From contig NZ_KB903458.1 in the NCBI RefSeq assembly GCF_000379765.1, positions 1 to 56,053 of the forward strand: 56,053 nt of DNA. Direction: 5' to 3'. Below, piece by piece: positions 44,201 to 54,600 of the stretch. How positions within the stretch are numbered: the stretch's first letter is position 1; the number at the start of each line of letters is the position of its first letter. Under the pieces are notes generated by a model. It was given only the letters and a program-made list of their open reading frames with translations, made no database searches and had not been told where the DNA came from. Position numbers and translations under genes: made by a program. This DNA comes from Flexithrix dorotheae DSM 6795. Lineage in GTDB: Bacteria; Bacteroidota; Bacteroidia; Cytophagales; Flammeovirgaceae.

Positions 44201-45112
44201 CCTGTTAGGGTTCGCTATCCAAGAGAATTGAGGGATGACCCTGAAGCATTGGGTAAAATCCTGATGCCGACACCCACAGGTGCACAAATTCCATTATCTC
44301 AAATCATTGACTTTGAATATGTAAGGGGGCCACAAGCGATAAAAAGTGAAGAAACCTTTCTGGTTGGCTATGTATTGTTTGATAAACGTGATGGTTTCTC
44401 GGAAGTCACCGTGGTAAACGATGCTCAACGGGCAATTCAGGATAAAATTGATTCAGGTGAACTGACCGTACCTGCTGGCGTGAGTTATAAGTTTTCAGGG
44501 AGTTATGAAAATCAGGTGAGGGCAGAAAAACGGCTTTCTATAATTGTTCCTTTGGTATTAGCCATTGTGTTTCTCATTCTTTATTTCCAGTTCCGTTCTG
44601 TATCTACTTCATTAATGGTATTTACAGGAATTGCAATGGCTTTTAGCGGTGGCTTTATCATGCTGTGGCTCTATGGGCAAAATTGGTTTGCAGACTTTTC
44701 ACTCTTCGGCACAAACTTTCGTGATTTATTCCAAATACATACCATAAATCTGAGTGTGGCCGTTTGGGTTGGGTTTATAGCCCTCTTTGGAATAGCTACT
44801 GACGATGGTGTATTAATGGCTACTTATCTGGATCAAAGCTTTGATAGAAATAAAACAGATAATATAAAAGGAATAAGGGCGGCAACAGTGGAAGCAGGAC
44901 AGCGCAGAATAAAGCCTGCAGTAATGACAACTGCTACCACAATCATTGCTTTACTACCTATCCTGACTTCGACTGGAAGAGGGTCAGATATAATGATACC
45001 GATGGCATTGCCTGCTGTTGGTGGGATGCTATTTGCTGCCATCACTTATTTCATTGTCCCGGTGATTTACTGCTGGAGAGAAGAACGTAAAATTTTAAAA
45101 GGCCAATCATGA
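41288..45112 (+). CDS. cusA: CusA-type Cu/Ag RND efflux pump
   Basis: 1274 residues, longer than E. coli CusA (1047) because of extra membrane and loop sequence around residues 520-690. The helix-4 motif IAIAIGTMVDLGVILSENI lacks the CzcA-type DFG and matches the monovalent-metal side of the HME-RND family. The periplasmic cleft contains LLMPTSMPHSGVTF, with Met residues suited to Cu(I)/Ag(I). It works with the TolC protein directly downstream (ATGA overlap) and the CusB adaptor at 49156. Distinct from the CzcA fusion at 24063 in both motif and architecture. Confidence 0.9.
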   Translation: MLNQIIRYFLENKLVTVLILLGFIAWGIVTAPFGWQVGALPSDPVPVDAIPDIGENQQIVFTQWAGRSPQDIEDQISYPLTTYLLGIPGVKSIRSSSIFGFSSIYIIFSEDVEFYWSRSRILEKLNSLPSGLLPDAVQPALGPDATALGQVYWYTIEGRDKNGNPTGGWDLHEIRTVQDFYVKYGLNATEGVSEVASIGGFIQEYQIDVNPDALKAYNIPLHKVMQAVQKSNKDVGAKTIEINQAEYLVRGLGYVKKVGDIEKAVVAVQDNVPIRIKDIGVVSLGPATRRGILDKDGAEVVGGVVVARYGANPLQVINNVKTKIKEIAPGLPKKTLADGRESQLTIVPFYDRSELIYETLGTLEEALSLEILITILVVIVMVYNLRASFLISSILPIAVLMVFIAMRYFGVDANIVALSGIAIAIGTMVDLGVILSENIIKHIDEAPPGQKLIDTIYNGASEVATAILTAVSTTIVSFIPVFTMQAAEGKLFGPLAFTKSFALLAALIVSLLILPTLAHWFFGFDIKNKFLKKYGHYSLVLIGIISLFIGQVWIGVLLILFGVIGIVKNFEKLKKAALPAIFQFLLNYAELIIVLLGVIWLLAKYWLPLGASQSLFLNFIFVALLVGIILGGFTLLEFQYKKILTWCLNNKVKFLIIPSVLILLGTNIWLGFNSVLGFVSKGFEKVGWNINQTTAWSAISQTFPGVGKEFMPSLDEGSFLLMPTSMPHSGVTFNRKIVGQLDMLLTSIPEVELTVGKLGRVESALDPAPISMYENIINYKSEYILNQKGHRQRFKVDKENRFITISGDTLTNQEGLERGIEATELIANDNGEYYRNWRDKIQSPDDIWNEIVKATKLPGVTSAPKLQPIETRLVMLQTGMRAPMGIKVYGPDLKTIENFGLQLENVLKEVPSVKAEAVFADRIVGKPYIHLNINRDEISRYGLNIEDVQQTVETAIGGMKITSTVEGRERFPVRVRYPRELRDDPEALGKILMPTPTGAQIPLSQIIDFEYVRGPQAIKSEETFLVGYVLFDKRDGFSEVTVVNDAQRAIQDKIDSGELTVPAGVSYKFSGSYENQVRAEKRLSIIVPLVLAIVFLILYFQFRSVSTSLMVFTGIAMAFSGGFIMLWLYGQNWFADFSLFGTNFRDLFQIHTINLSVAVWVGFIALFGIATDDGVLMATYLDQSFDRNKTDNIKGIRAATVEAGQRRIKPAVMTTATTIIALLPILTSTGRGSDIMIPMALPAVGGMLFAAITYFIVPVIYCWREERKILKGQS

Positions 45113-46341
45113 AAAAAATCATCATAATCATATTCGCGGCATTTGGCTTTTCCACATTGACAAATGCTCAGTCGTTAGACGACTATTTCAAGTTAGCGTC
45201 AGAAAACAATCCAGGCTTGCAGGCTAAATACAAATCCTTTGAAGCAGCCATACAAAAGGTGACACAAGTTAGCAGCTTACCAGACCCCAATCTTTCCTTT
45301 GGTTACTTCGTGTCTCCAGTGGAAACACGAGTGGGACCTCAAAGAGCAAGGTTTTCTTTGACACAAATGTTCCCATGGTTCGGCACTTTAAAAGCCCAAG
45401 ATGCTGCTGCTACCTTAATGGCAGAAGCAAAATATCAAGAGTTTTTGGATAGTAAAAGTCAATTATTCTTTCAGGTAGCTGCAGCTTATTATCCCCTCGA
45501 AGAACTCATGCAATTAATAAAACTTGAAGAAGAAAATTTGCAAATTCTGGAAACTTACAAGCGTATTGCCACAACTAAATTTGAAAATGGAACTGGGGCT
45601 ATGGTGGATGTTTTAAGGGTGGATCTAATGATAAATGATTCCAAAACAAACCTGAAAATTCTTCATGCCAAATGGGAACCATCGCGTGTTGCTTTTAACG
45701 CTCTTTTAAATAGAGGTCCCGAGGAGGAAGTGATCATAAGGGATTCCGTCATTTTTGAACCAGTTTCCCTGAATTACAGAAGAGACTCCCTAATGGAGAA
45801 TAATCCTTACTTAAATAAACTTGATCTGCAAATACAGGCCTATGAAGCGAAAGTTGAGGTGGCTAACCGACAAGCACTTCCCAAAATTGGTTTAGGGCTT
45901 GATTATGTTTTGGTGGATAAAAGAAGTGATATGGAAATAGCTGATAACGGGAAAAATGTATTTATGCCTATGGTTTCGGTAAGTATTCCCTTGTATCAGG
46001 GAAAATATGATGGATCCAAACGGGAAGCAAAACTAATGCAAGAAAGTTTTACTCTTAAAAAGCAGGATTATATCAATGCTCTTCAGGCAAATTATCAGAT
46101 GAGCACTTTTGAACTCATTAGCCAACAAGACTTAATTAATTTGTATGAAAAACAGATTAGAGAGACCAGACAGGCATTAGACCTGCTTTTAACCTCTTAT
46201 GGAACTTCAGGGAAAGAATTTGAGGAAGTTTTGCGCATGCAGCAGGAACTTTTAAAATATGAGCAATTGAAAGTAATCGCGATTTCTAAATACCAGGTAG
46301 GTGTAGCAAAAATTAACTATCTCACCACTAAAAACTACTAA
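45109..46341 (+). CDS. cusC: TolC/CusC-family outer-membrane efflux protein
   Basis: 410 residues with a signal peptide (IIFAAFGFSTLTNAQ) and two repeats of the outer-membrane efflux protein domain: long helices with heptad character, for example LKKQDYINALQANYQMSTF near 330. It forms the trimeric exit duct for CusA/CusB. Translation is coupled to cusA by ATGA. Confidence 0.9.
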   Translation: MKKIIIIIFAAFGFSTLTNAQSLDDYFKLASENNPGLQAKYKSFEAAIQKVTQVSSLPDPNLSFGYFVSPVETRVGPQRARFSLTQMFPWFGTLKAQDAAATLMAEAKYQEFLDSKSQLFFQVAAAYYPLEELMQLIKLEEENLQILETYKRIATTKFENGTGAMVDVLRVDLMINDSKTNLKILHAKWEPSRVAFNALLNRGPEEEVIIRDSVIFEPVSLNYRRDSLMENNPYLNKLDLQIQAYEAKVEVANRQALPKIGLGLDYVLVDKRSDMEIADNGKNVFMPMVSVSIPLYQGKYDGSKREAKLMQESFTLKKQDYINALQANYQMSTFELISQQDLINLYEKQIRETRQALDLLLTSYGTSGKEFEEVLRMQQELLKYEQLKVIAISKYQVGVAKINYLTTKNY

Positions 46342-46354
46342 AGCTCCCAGAATT

Positions 46355-47107
46355 ATGAGACGAAGTTTTAAATATTTTACCCGAAAAATTCATCGCTATC
46401 TGGGTTTGTTTATTGGAATTCAGTTTTTAGGATGGACCATAAGTGGTTTGTTTTTCAGTTGGAATGACCTTGATCGCGTTCATGGGGATCATTTACGAAA
46501 ACCTCAAAAGGCTATTCCGGCAAATTTGGACCTAGTTTCTCCAACAGTGGTTTTGGGAAATTTGAAGAAAAGCCATCCTGTGGATTCCTTAAAATCAGTG
46601 CAATTAATTCGGGTGTTAGAAAACTTTTATTATCAGGTAGCCTATTTTGTACAGCATGGCAACCATTCAATGTTACATTTTGTCTTGGTCGATGCTAAAA
46701 ATGGAGAATTAAGGACGCCCTTAGTAAAGGTAGAAGCAGAAAAAATGGCGACTGATTTGGTAAAAGCACCTGCAAGTATTGAAAAGATAGAATACCTGAC
46801 TGAAGTTGGCAACCACCATGAATATAGAGAAAGAAGATTACCCGCCTGGGCAGTCACTTTTAGTAAACCAGCCTGCACAGTATACCTAAGTGCTGAAATG
46901 GGTACATACCAGACGATAAGGCATAATCAGTGGAGGGTTTTTGATTTTCTATGGATGTTTCATACTATGGATTATGCTGGCAGGGATAATTTCAACAATT
47001 GGTTGTTGAAGCTTTTTTCCTTGTTTGGATTGTTTACTATCCTTTCCGGATTTATGCTTTATATGATATCATCAAAAACATTTTATAAAATAAAAAAACA
47101 ACTTTAA
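46355..47107 (+). CDS. PepSY-domain membrane protein
   Basis: 250 residues. An N-terminal helix (IHRYLGLFIGIQFLGWTISG) and a C-terminal helix (LKLFSLFGLFTILSGFMLYM) flank a periplasmic region of about 160 residues with PepSY-like folds. The HRYLG and FLWMFHTMDY histidines are typical of the PepSY-associated membrane family, which includes haem- or metal-linked reductases. It lies between cusC and copB in one operon. Possibly electron transfer to periplasmic copper; inferred. Confidence 0.8.
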   Translation: MRRSFKYFTRKIHRYLGLFIGIQFLGWTISGLFFSWNDLDRVHGDHLRKPQKAIPANLDLVSPTVVLGNLKKSHPVDSLKSVQLIRVLENFYYQVAYFVQHGNHSMLHFVLVDAKNGELRTPLVKVEAEKMATDLVKAPASIEKIEYLTEVGNHHEYRERRLPAWAVTFSKPACTVYLSAEMGTYQTIRHNQWRVFDFLWMFHTMDYAGRDNFNNWLLKLFSLFGLFTILSGFMLYMISSKTFYKIKKQL

Positions 47108-47122
47108 CCTAACTGAAAACTA

Positions 47123-49150
47123 ATGAAAAATCAAGAAGAACATCATCATAACCACAATCATGAGGATACCATGAGTCATTCTGATCATAAAGAGAATCAT
47201 GGTGATCATCATGCCCATATGATTGAAGATTTTAAAAAAAGATTCTGGGTTTCCATGGTCATTACTTTACCAATAGTGGTGATGGCGCCAATGATCCAGG
47301 AAATACTGGGATATGAATTTGGCTTTGAAGGTGATCGATATATTCAGTTTGTATTGTCAACTATAGTCTTTTTTTATGGGGGATGGCCTTTTTTGAAAGG
47401 ACTGGTAGATGAGCTAAAAGACAAGTCTCCAGGGATGATGACATTAATAGCGCTGGCAATATCGGTAGCCTATTTTTATAGTTCCGGGGTAGTTTTTGGT
47501 CTGGAAGGTAAAATATTTTTCTGGGAATTGGTCAGTCTAATAGATATCATGCTTTTAGGGCATTGGATAGAAATGAAATCAGTTATGGGTGCTTCAAATG
47601 CCCTTCAGGAATTGGCTAAAATGATGCCTTCAGAAGCCCACAGAATTAAAAAAAATGGAGATATAGAAGACGTAAATGTTAGAGAATTAAGAGGGGATGA
47701 TTTAATACTTGTAAAACCGGGGGAAAAAATTCCAGCAGATGGTGAAATTAAAGAAGGAGAAAGTCACCTGAATGAATCCATGCTTACAGGAGAATCTAAA
47801 CCTGTGGCTAAAAAGGCTGGAGATGAAGTAATTGGAGGTTCAATTAATGATAATGGTTCTTTAAAAATTCTTGTAAAACATACAGGAGAGGACTCCTATC
47901 TTTCCAAGGTAATTAATATGGTAAAGGAAGCCCAAAAAACCAATTCGAAAACGCAAAACTTAGCTAACAGGGCAGCAGGGTGGTTGTTTTATATTGCTCT
48001 AAGTGCAGGATTCGTAACATTTTTTGTATGGTATTCATTAGGAAAAGAATTTGAATATTCTTTAGAAAGAATGGTAACAGTAATGATAATTTCATGTCCT
48101 CACGCTCTTGGTTTAGCAGTACCTTTGGTTGTTGCTATTTCTACTGCTGTATCAGCCAAAAAAGGGTTATTAATTCGAAATCGAACTGCCTTTGAAAATG
48201 CAAGATTACTTTCCTACATCATATTTGATAAAACAGGAACCTTAACAAAAGGAGCGTTTGGAGTAACACGTTTTGCTTCCACAAATGAAGATTATGACAA
48301 AAATGAAATTTTAAAAATTGCTGCGTCTTTAGAAAATAATTCTGAACATCCCATTGCAGTAGGGGTGTTGAAAAAGGCCAGGGAGCTAGAAATGAAATTG
48401 GATGAACCTAATGATTTTCAAAATATTACTGGCAAAGGAATTACAGGAAAATTAAATGGGGAGAGCATCAGTGTTGTAAGCCCTGGCTACTTAAAAGAAA
48501 ATCAGTTGACTACACCTGAGGGAGCTTTTAAGGATGAGTCTGAAACAGTGATTTTTATTTTAAAAGACCATACTGTTTTGGGATATATTGCACTTGCTGA
48601 TGAAATTAGGGAAGAATCTCAAGAGGCAATTGAAACACTTAAATCACATCAAATTAAAGTAATTATGGCTACTGGTGATAATGAAAAGGTAGCTAAAACG
48701 GTTAGTGAATCTCTTAAGCTAGATGGCTATCATGCGGAGGTATTGCCAGAGGATAAGCAAAAAATAATTAAGGAATTACAGGATAAAGGTGAATTTGTAG
48801 CCATGACTGGGGATGGTGTAAATGATGCTCCTGCATTGGCTCAGGCCAATGTAGGAATAGCTGTTGGATCAGGTACAGATGTAGCCGCTGAAACAGCTGA
48901 TATCGTATTGGTTAATAGCAACCCTAAAGATATCGCAAACCTTATCCTTTTTGGTACAGCTACTTATAAGAAAATAATGCAAAACCTTTTCTGGGCGGCT
49001 GGTTATAATATTATAGCTGTTCCTTTGGCTGCTGGAGTTTTAGCTCCTATTGGAATAATTCTTAGTCCGGCAGTTGGTGCAGTACTAATGAGTTTAAGTA
49101 CTGTAATTGTGGCGGTTAATGCACAGCTTCTAAAAAAACAAATGAAATAA
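47123..49150 (+). CDS. copB: CopB-type P1B-ATPase (CPH motif)
   Basis: 675 residues. A His-rich N-terminus (EEHHHNHNHED, SDHKENHGDHHAH) replaces the HMA domain of CopA. Eight membrane helices carry the CPH motif at 325-327 (IISCPHALGLAVP). The phosphorylated Asp is D369 in DKTGTLTKG, and the hinge is TGDGVNDAPALAQANVG. CPH with a His-rich tail defines the CopB subgroup (P1B-3), linked to Cu(II)/Cu(I)/Ag export. The window therefore has both Cu ATPase classes. Confidence 0.92.
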   Translation: MKNQEEHHHNHNHEDTMSHSDHKENHGDHHAHMIEDFKKRFWVSMVITLPIVVMAPMIQEILGYEFGFEGDRYIQFVLSTIVFFYGGWPFLKGLVDELKDKSPGMMTLIALAISVAYFYSSGVVFGLEGKIFFWELVSLIDIMLLGHWIEMKSVMGASNALQELAKMMPSEAHRIKKNGDIEDVNVRELRGDDLILVKPGEKIPADGEIKEGESHLNESMLTGESKPVAKKAGDEVIGGSINDNGSLKILVKHTGEDSYLSKVINMVKEAQKTNSKTQNLANRAAGWLFYIALSAGFVTFFVWYSLGKEFEYSLERMVTVMIISCPHALGLAVPLVVAISTAVSAKKGLLIRNRTAFENARLLSYIIFDKTGTLTKGAFGVTRFASTNEDYDKNEILKIAASLENNSEHPIAVGVLKKARELEMKLDEPNDFQNITGKGITGKLNGESISVVSPGYLKENQLTTPEGAFKDESETVIFILKDHTVLGYIALADEIREESQEAIETLKSHQIKVIMATGDNEKVAKTVSESLKLDGYHAEVLPEDKQKIIKELQDKGEFVAMTGDGVNDAPALAQANVGIAVGSGTDVAAETADIVLVNSNPKDIANLILFGTATYKKIMQNLFWAAGYNIIAVPLAAGVLAPIGIILSPAVGAVLMSLSTVIVAVNAQLLKKQMK

Positions 49151-49155
49151 TAAAG

Positions 49156-50913
49156 ATGAAAAAAATACTGGATAATAAATTCGTTTTCGGAGGAATAATT
49201 CTAGTTGTAGGAATTATACTGGGCTGGATCATTTTTGGTGAATCAAAAGATGCTCATTCAACCCATGATCATGATGCTGAAATAGCGAAAGCAACGATTT
49301 GGACCTGTTCAATGCATCCGCAAATCAGGAAAAACGAACCTGGAGATTGTCCTATTTGTGGAATGGATTTAATTCCTCTGGAAAGTGATGCAGGATCAAT
49401 TGATCCAATGGCAGTCAGTATGTCGCCAACCGCTATGATGCTGGCAGATATACAGACGGTAAAGGTGCAGAAAGGAAATATAAAAAAGGAAATAAGACTT
49501 AATGGAAAAGTTGAAGCCGATGAACGAAATGTTTCGACTCAAACTTCTCATATTGCCGGAAGAATAGAGCAACTTCCAGTCAATTATACAGGGGAGTATG
49601 TAAGAAAAGGTCAGGTGATTGCTTATATCTATTCTCCTGAATTGGTCCTTGCTCAAAAAGAGTTATTTGAGGCATATAAAATAATGGATGTTCAGCCTGC
49701 TCTTTATACAGCAGCAAGAGGAAAATTGAAGAACTGGAAGCTAACCAGCGACCAGATTGATAATATCATTGAAACTGGTACTCCTATCAATAGTTTTCCT
49801 ATTCTTTCTGATTTAAATGGAGTGGTAATCGCAAAAAAAGTCAATTTGGGTGATTATATTATGGAAGGAAGTGCTTTGTTTGATATCGTTGATTTCTCAA
49901 GAGTCTGGGTGATGTTTGATGTTTATGAATCGGATGTTGTATGGATAAAAACCGGAGCTGAAATTTCATTTACTGTACAATCATATCCAGGAGAAGAATT
50001 TAAAGGTAAAATTAGTTACATCGATCCTGTAATTGATCCCAAAACAAGGGTAGCAAAAGCCAGAGTGGAAATGACAAATAACCGTCAAAAATTAAAACCT
50101 GAAATGTTTGTTTCTGGTATTGTAGAAGAAAAATTAAAACAATATCCTGATGCATTGGTAGTACCCAAAAGTGCCGTAATGTGGACTGGGGAAAGGTCTG
50201 TAGTATATGTAAAATCAGGTCAGGAGGATGCTTTTAACTTTGTCATGAGAAGTGTAAAATTGGGACCCGCTCTAGGGGAAGGTTTTATTGTAGAGGAAGG
50301 ATTAGAAGAAAGTGAAGAAATTGTGGTTAATGGTACTTTTAGTATTGATGCAGCAGCACAGTTAGCAGGAAAACCCAGTATGATGAACCCTGAAGGTGGC
50401 ACTGTAATGACAGGTCATAGACATGGGGAAATGACTCAGGAATCTCAAACCCAATCCTCCCTTTCGATTGACAAGGCGACTCAAAAAAGTCTTGAACCAG
50501 TTTACCAAAGTTATTTAGCGATGAAGGATGCCCTGGCTAAAGATGATTTTAATGATGCTCAAAAAGCTGGTTCCAAACTAAAATCAGCATTGCAAAAAGT
50601 ACCAATGGAGCAATTTAAGAACAAATCCCACCAGTTTTGGATGGATCAAAGTGGACTCATGAACAAAGCCTTGGAACATCTTGATCATTTTAAAGATATT
50701 GAGGAACTCAGAACTGCATTTTTCCAACTTTCGAAGGTAATGGTCAATATAACAAACACATTTAACCCCTATTCTAAAACACTGTATTTGCAACATTGCC
50801 CTATGGCCAACAGCGATAAAGGTGCTGATTGGCTTAGTCTAGATGACAGCATTATAAATCCGTATTTTGGTGCAGCCATGCTTGGCTGTGGTGAAGTGAA
50901 AAAGAAATTCTGA
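49156..50913 (+). CDS. cusB: CusB adaptor with heavy-metal-binding and DUF3347 domains
   Basis: 585 residues. One N-terminal membrane anchor (IILVVGIILGWIIF) is followed by a heavy-metal-binding domain at about 50-76 (WTCSMHPQIRKNEPGDCPIC). The barrel-sandwich and beta-barrel adaptor domains lie at 105-410, and a C-terminal DUF3347 domain at 445-580 ends HCPMANSDKGADW ... NPYFG ... GCGE. It delivers Cu(I)/Ag(I) to CusA and bridges to the outer-membrane duct. The DUF3347 Cys/Met/His residues would add a metal site. Five bases from copB. Confidence 0.9.
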   Translation: MKKILDNKFVFGGIILVVGIILGWIIFGESKDAHSTHDHDAEIAKATIWTCSMHPQIRKNEPGDCPICGMDLIPLESDAGSIDPMAVSMSPTAMMLADIQTVKVQKGNIKKEIRLNGKVEADERNVSTQTSHIAGRIEQLPVNYTGEYVRKGQVIAYIYSPELVLAQKELFEAYKIMDVQPALYTAARGKLKNWKLTSDQIDNIIETGTPINSFPILSDLNGVVIAKKVNLGDYIMEGSALFDIVDFSRVWVMFDVYESDVVWIKTGAEISFTVQSYPGEEFKGKISYIDPVIDPKTRVAKARVEMTNNRQKLKPEMFVSGIVEEKLKQYPDALVVPKSAVMWTGERSVVYVKSGQEDAFNFVMRSVKLGPALGEGFIVEEGLEESEEIVVNGTFSIDAAAQLAGKPSMMNPEGGTVMTGHRHGEMTQESQTQSSLSIDKATQKSLEPVYQSYLAMKDALAKDDFNDAQKAGSKLKSALQKVPMEQFKNKSHQFWMDQSGLMNKALEHLDHFKDIEELRTAFFQLSKVMVNITNTFNPYSKTLYLQHCPMANSDKGADWLSLDDSIINPYFGAAMLGCGEVKKKF

Positions 50914-50918
50914 CTCCT

Positions 50919-51050
50919 ATGAAAAGCTGTTGTAAAACTGGAGATGAAAAGCCTCCTTCAAATATCCAGAAGTGGATGTATAGAGTTATGGTTACCCTTG
51001 CTGTTTTAATAGTATTTTATGTTTTAATTATAGATGTATTTAAATTTTAA
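50919..51050 (+). CDS. 43-residue single-helix membrane protein
   Basis: Starts five bases after the cusB stop and ends four bases before the next ATG, so it is embedded in the operon. The N-terminus MKSCCKTGDEKPP has a vicinal Cys pair that could bind metal on the cytoplasmic side. Residues 22-40 form one membrane helix (VMVTLAVLIVFYVLIIDVF). Too short for a family call, but the tight spacing and Cys pair support a real gene. Confidence 0.6.
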   Translation: MKSCCKTGDEKPPSNIQKWMYRVMVTLAVLIVFYVLIIDVFKF

Positions 51051-51054
51051 AAAA

Positions 51055-51552
51055 ATGAAAAATTCAATTGTTATTTTTATGGGTCTTATTTTAAGTTTTA
51101 GTGTATTAGCCCAACACAATCATCATTCACAAATGAATAAAGATAACCCTGTTTTTGAAGATAAAACACTGGGGGATATTTATGGTCATTACATCCATTT
51201 GAAAAATGCGTTGGTGGCTTCAGAATATGATGAGGCAAAAAAAGGGGCTACTGCATTGGCTACAGCTCTAGATTCCTATAAATCAGGAGAAAAAGCTTAT
51301 TCGATTGCAAATAAAGTAAGGACTGTGACTACCTTGAAGGATCAGAGAAAGTTATTTTCAGCTTTAAGTGACGAAATTACAGTTTTAGTGAAAAATGGGA
51401 AAATGACTAAAGGTAATGTTTATCTTGAATTCTGTCCAATGGCAAATGGAAATACAGGCGGAGCATGGTTATCTAGCGAAAAGGATATTAAAAACCCATA
51501 TTTTGGAGATAAAATGCTAAAATGTGGAATGGTAAAAGAAACTATTAATTAA
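51055..51552 (+). CDS. Free-standing DUF3347 protein
   Basis: 165 residues from ATG 51055; an upstream ATG at 51034 lies inside the 43-residue gene. The signal peptide (IFMGLILSFSVLAQ) exposes HNHHSQM at the mature N-terminus, a likely metal ligand cluster. The body ends with the DUF3347 pattern EFCPMANGNTGGAW, then NPYFGDKMLKCG, the same as in the CusB tail. It probably acts as a periplasmic copper buffer or shuttle for the Cus pump. Last gene of the metal island. Confidence 0.85.
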   Translation: MKNSIVIFMGLILSFSVLAQHNHHSQMNKDNPVFEDKTLGDIYGHYIHLKNALVASEYDEAKKGATALATALDSYKSGEKAYSIANKVRTVTTLKDQRKLFSALSDEITVLVKNGKMTKGNVYLEFCPMANGNTGGAWLSSEKDIKNPYFGDKMLKCGMVKETIN

Positions 51553-51687
51553 ACTGGATAAAAAAAATGTCAAATAGAGCCATTTGGAAAGTCAGGGAGT
51601 GGGTGTAGATCAAAAACTTGAGTTTTTTGCTCCTAATGGAACTTTAACCCACCAACTTGTTTTTTTTTCAAAAATCCAGTCTCTAAT

Positions 51688-54600
51688 ATGAGAAATCGAT
51701 TATTACTACTTTTTGGTTTATTGCTTCTCTCAGGTGTGGGGTTCTCACAGGAATTTGCCAATACTTCGGTTTTGGCAGAGGGAGAGATCTATAAAATTGG
51801 TATTACTGAAAATGGGATCTACAAGATAGATGTGGAATTTTTGAATACTCTTGGGGTAAATGCCAGTTCAATCGATCCTGAAAATGTGAAAGTTTATGGA
51901 AACGGAGGAGGAATTTTACCACAAGCCAATGCAAGTTTTCGATATGATGATCTTGTTGAAAATCCAACTTTAAAAAATGGGGGAGGAGATGGGAACTTTC
52001 AGAATGGCGACTATATCCTGTTTTATGCTGAAGGATCTGATAAAATTCTTTTTGATACACTGAACAATCAGATTTCCCATCAAAAAAACATCTATGCCGA
52101 TACCAATTACTATTTTATTGAAATAGCAAATACAAGGGCAAAAGACCTGGAAGATGTTGCCGATTTGGGAGGAGGAGCTTTAGAAATAACCTCATTTGAC
52201 GATTATGTGTATCATGAAGAGGAAACTTATAATATAATAAAGGCAGGAAAAAGATGGTTTGGGGAAAAGTTTGATTTCCTGAATGAAATGGAATTTGAAT
52301 TTCAACTGGAGGGAGCATTAAAGCAATATCCTGTGAAAGTGTCCTCTTCACTGATGTCTACTTCGCCTTCAGCCAGTTCTTTCTCTTTAACTTTAAATGG
52401 TTTTAAACTTCCCGATGCGAACATTGCCGCTACTGCTGAAACGCAATATGGTATAAAAGGAAGAATAAATAATGTGCAGGAAACTATTCCCGAAGATAAA
52501 CTGAATCTGGAAAGTGGTTTTAAAGCAAAGTTGACTTACAATAAAACCGGGAATTCTGTAAACCATGTTGGGTATCTTGATTATATAGGGGTTAATTTCA
52601 AACGGGATTTGAAACTTTACAGTAATCTGGTGCAATTCCGAAACTTTGAAAGTCTTTCTGTTGATAAAGCCGCATTCAAAATAAAGGGTGGAGGAGAAGC
52701 TACAGTTGTATGGGATATTTCCAATCCGGTAAATCCAAAAAATCAACTTTTTTCCCTATCTGGGAATGATGTAATTTTTAGTACTGAAACGAAAGGCTTA
52801 AAAGAATTTATAGCCTTTTCTGGTTCAGGTTTTCCCAATCCAATTAGTATAGGGAAAATTAATAATCAAAACCTTCATGGATTAACCACACCTAATTTAA
52901 TAATTATTTCCTATCCAAAATTTGAAGCAGAGGCGCAAAGACTTGCTGAATTCAGAAGAAACCATGATGGACTAACTGTTGAAGTAGTTACTCCGCCTCA
53001 AATATATAATGAGTTTTCTTCAGGTAAACAGGATATTTCTGCGATTAGAGATTTTTTAAGAATGTTATACCTGAGAAATAGTGATCAGGAGTCCGGGTTA
53101 AGGTATGTGTTATTATTTGGGGATGGTTCTTTTGATTACAAGGATAAAATGGAAAAAGGCACCAGCCCTACAAGAAATACCAACTTCATCCCGGTGTATG
53201 AATCAGATGAACCATTACATCCTATTTACAGCTATTCTTCTGATGATTTTTATGGATTTTTGGATGAGGATGAGGGAGACTGGTCAGAGAAATCAACTGA
53301 TGTAATTCATAATTTGGAATTGGGAATAGGACGTTTGCCAATAGGACATGTTTCAGAAGCGAAAAATCTAGTTGATAAACTTATCAATTATGCAACGAAT
53401 GAATTGGCTATTGGGGATTGGAAAAAGGAAATTGTTTTTGTAGCTGATGATGGAGATAATAATACACATCAAATCCATGCAGACCGGCTTGCAAGGCTGG
53501 TAGAAAGTAAATATCAACAGTTTGATGTAAATCGCTTATTTATTGATGATTATCCTCAAATAACCTCTACTACTAATGGAAAGCGTATTTCACCTATTGT
53601 AAGAGAAAAAATTAATGAATTCGTTGACAAGGGTACCTTAATAGTGAATTATACCGGACATGGGTCCGAAAATGGCTGGTCCAAAAAAGATATTCTTGGC
53701 TTGAATCAAATTGTTGAGTGGGATAATTTCACCAGAATGCCATTGTTTGTAACTGCTACTTGTGAATTCGGTCGTTTTGATAGTCCTTTTACCAAATCTG
53801 GTGCTGAGTTCGCTTTGCTAAATCCAAGAGGTGGTGCTATTGGTCTTCTTACCACTACTCGACCTGTATTCTCCAATACCAATTTCACTGTAAATCAAGC
53901 CTTTTTCAATACCGTATTTGAACCTTATAATGGAAGAAAAGCCAGTTTAGGAGATATTATAAGAATCACTAAAAACAATAGTATCAGTGGTGTAAATAAT
54001 AGAAACTTCACGCTTTTAGGTGATCCTTCAATGCAACTGGCCTATTCGAATGAGAGTGTGGTGGTGAAAAAAGTTAATGATATTGAACTTACCGAAAGTG
54101 ATACAATTAAAGCCTTATCTACTGTAAAACTTTCAGGAGAAATACAGAATAGTGATGTATTGTCCCAGGATTTCAATGGGACTTTATATGTGAAAGTATT
54201 GGATAAGAAGACAACAAAAACAACCTTAGGTGAAGATGGTTCTCATACCAAAATGAATTACCAAACTTTTAAGGATATGATTTTTAGGGGAGAGGCTTCA
54301 GTTGTTGATGGTAAATTTGAGTTTTCATTTGTCATACCTAAAGATATTTCTTATCAATTTGATTATGGTAAAATCAGCTTTTATGCAAAGCATGCAACTG
54401 AATTAAGAGATGCTTCTGGTCATGAAAGCAAATTGGTTATTGGAGGAAGTGAAACAGCCTTTGAGCAGGATAATACACCTCCCGACCTGCAACTTTATTT
54501 GGATAATGAAAGTTTTGAAAGTGGAGGTATCGTAAATACTGATGCAGAATTAATAGTGAAATTATTTGATGAAAATGGTATAAACTCCTCTGGAATAAGT

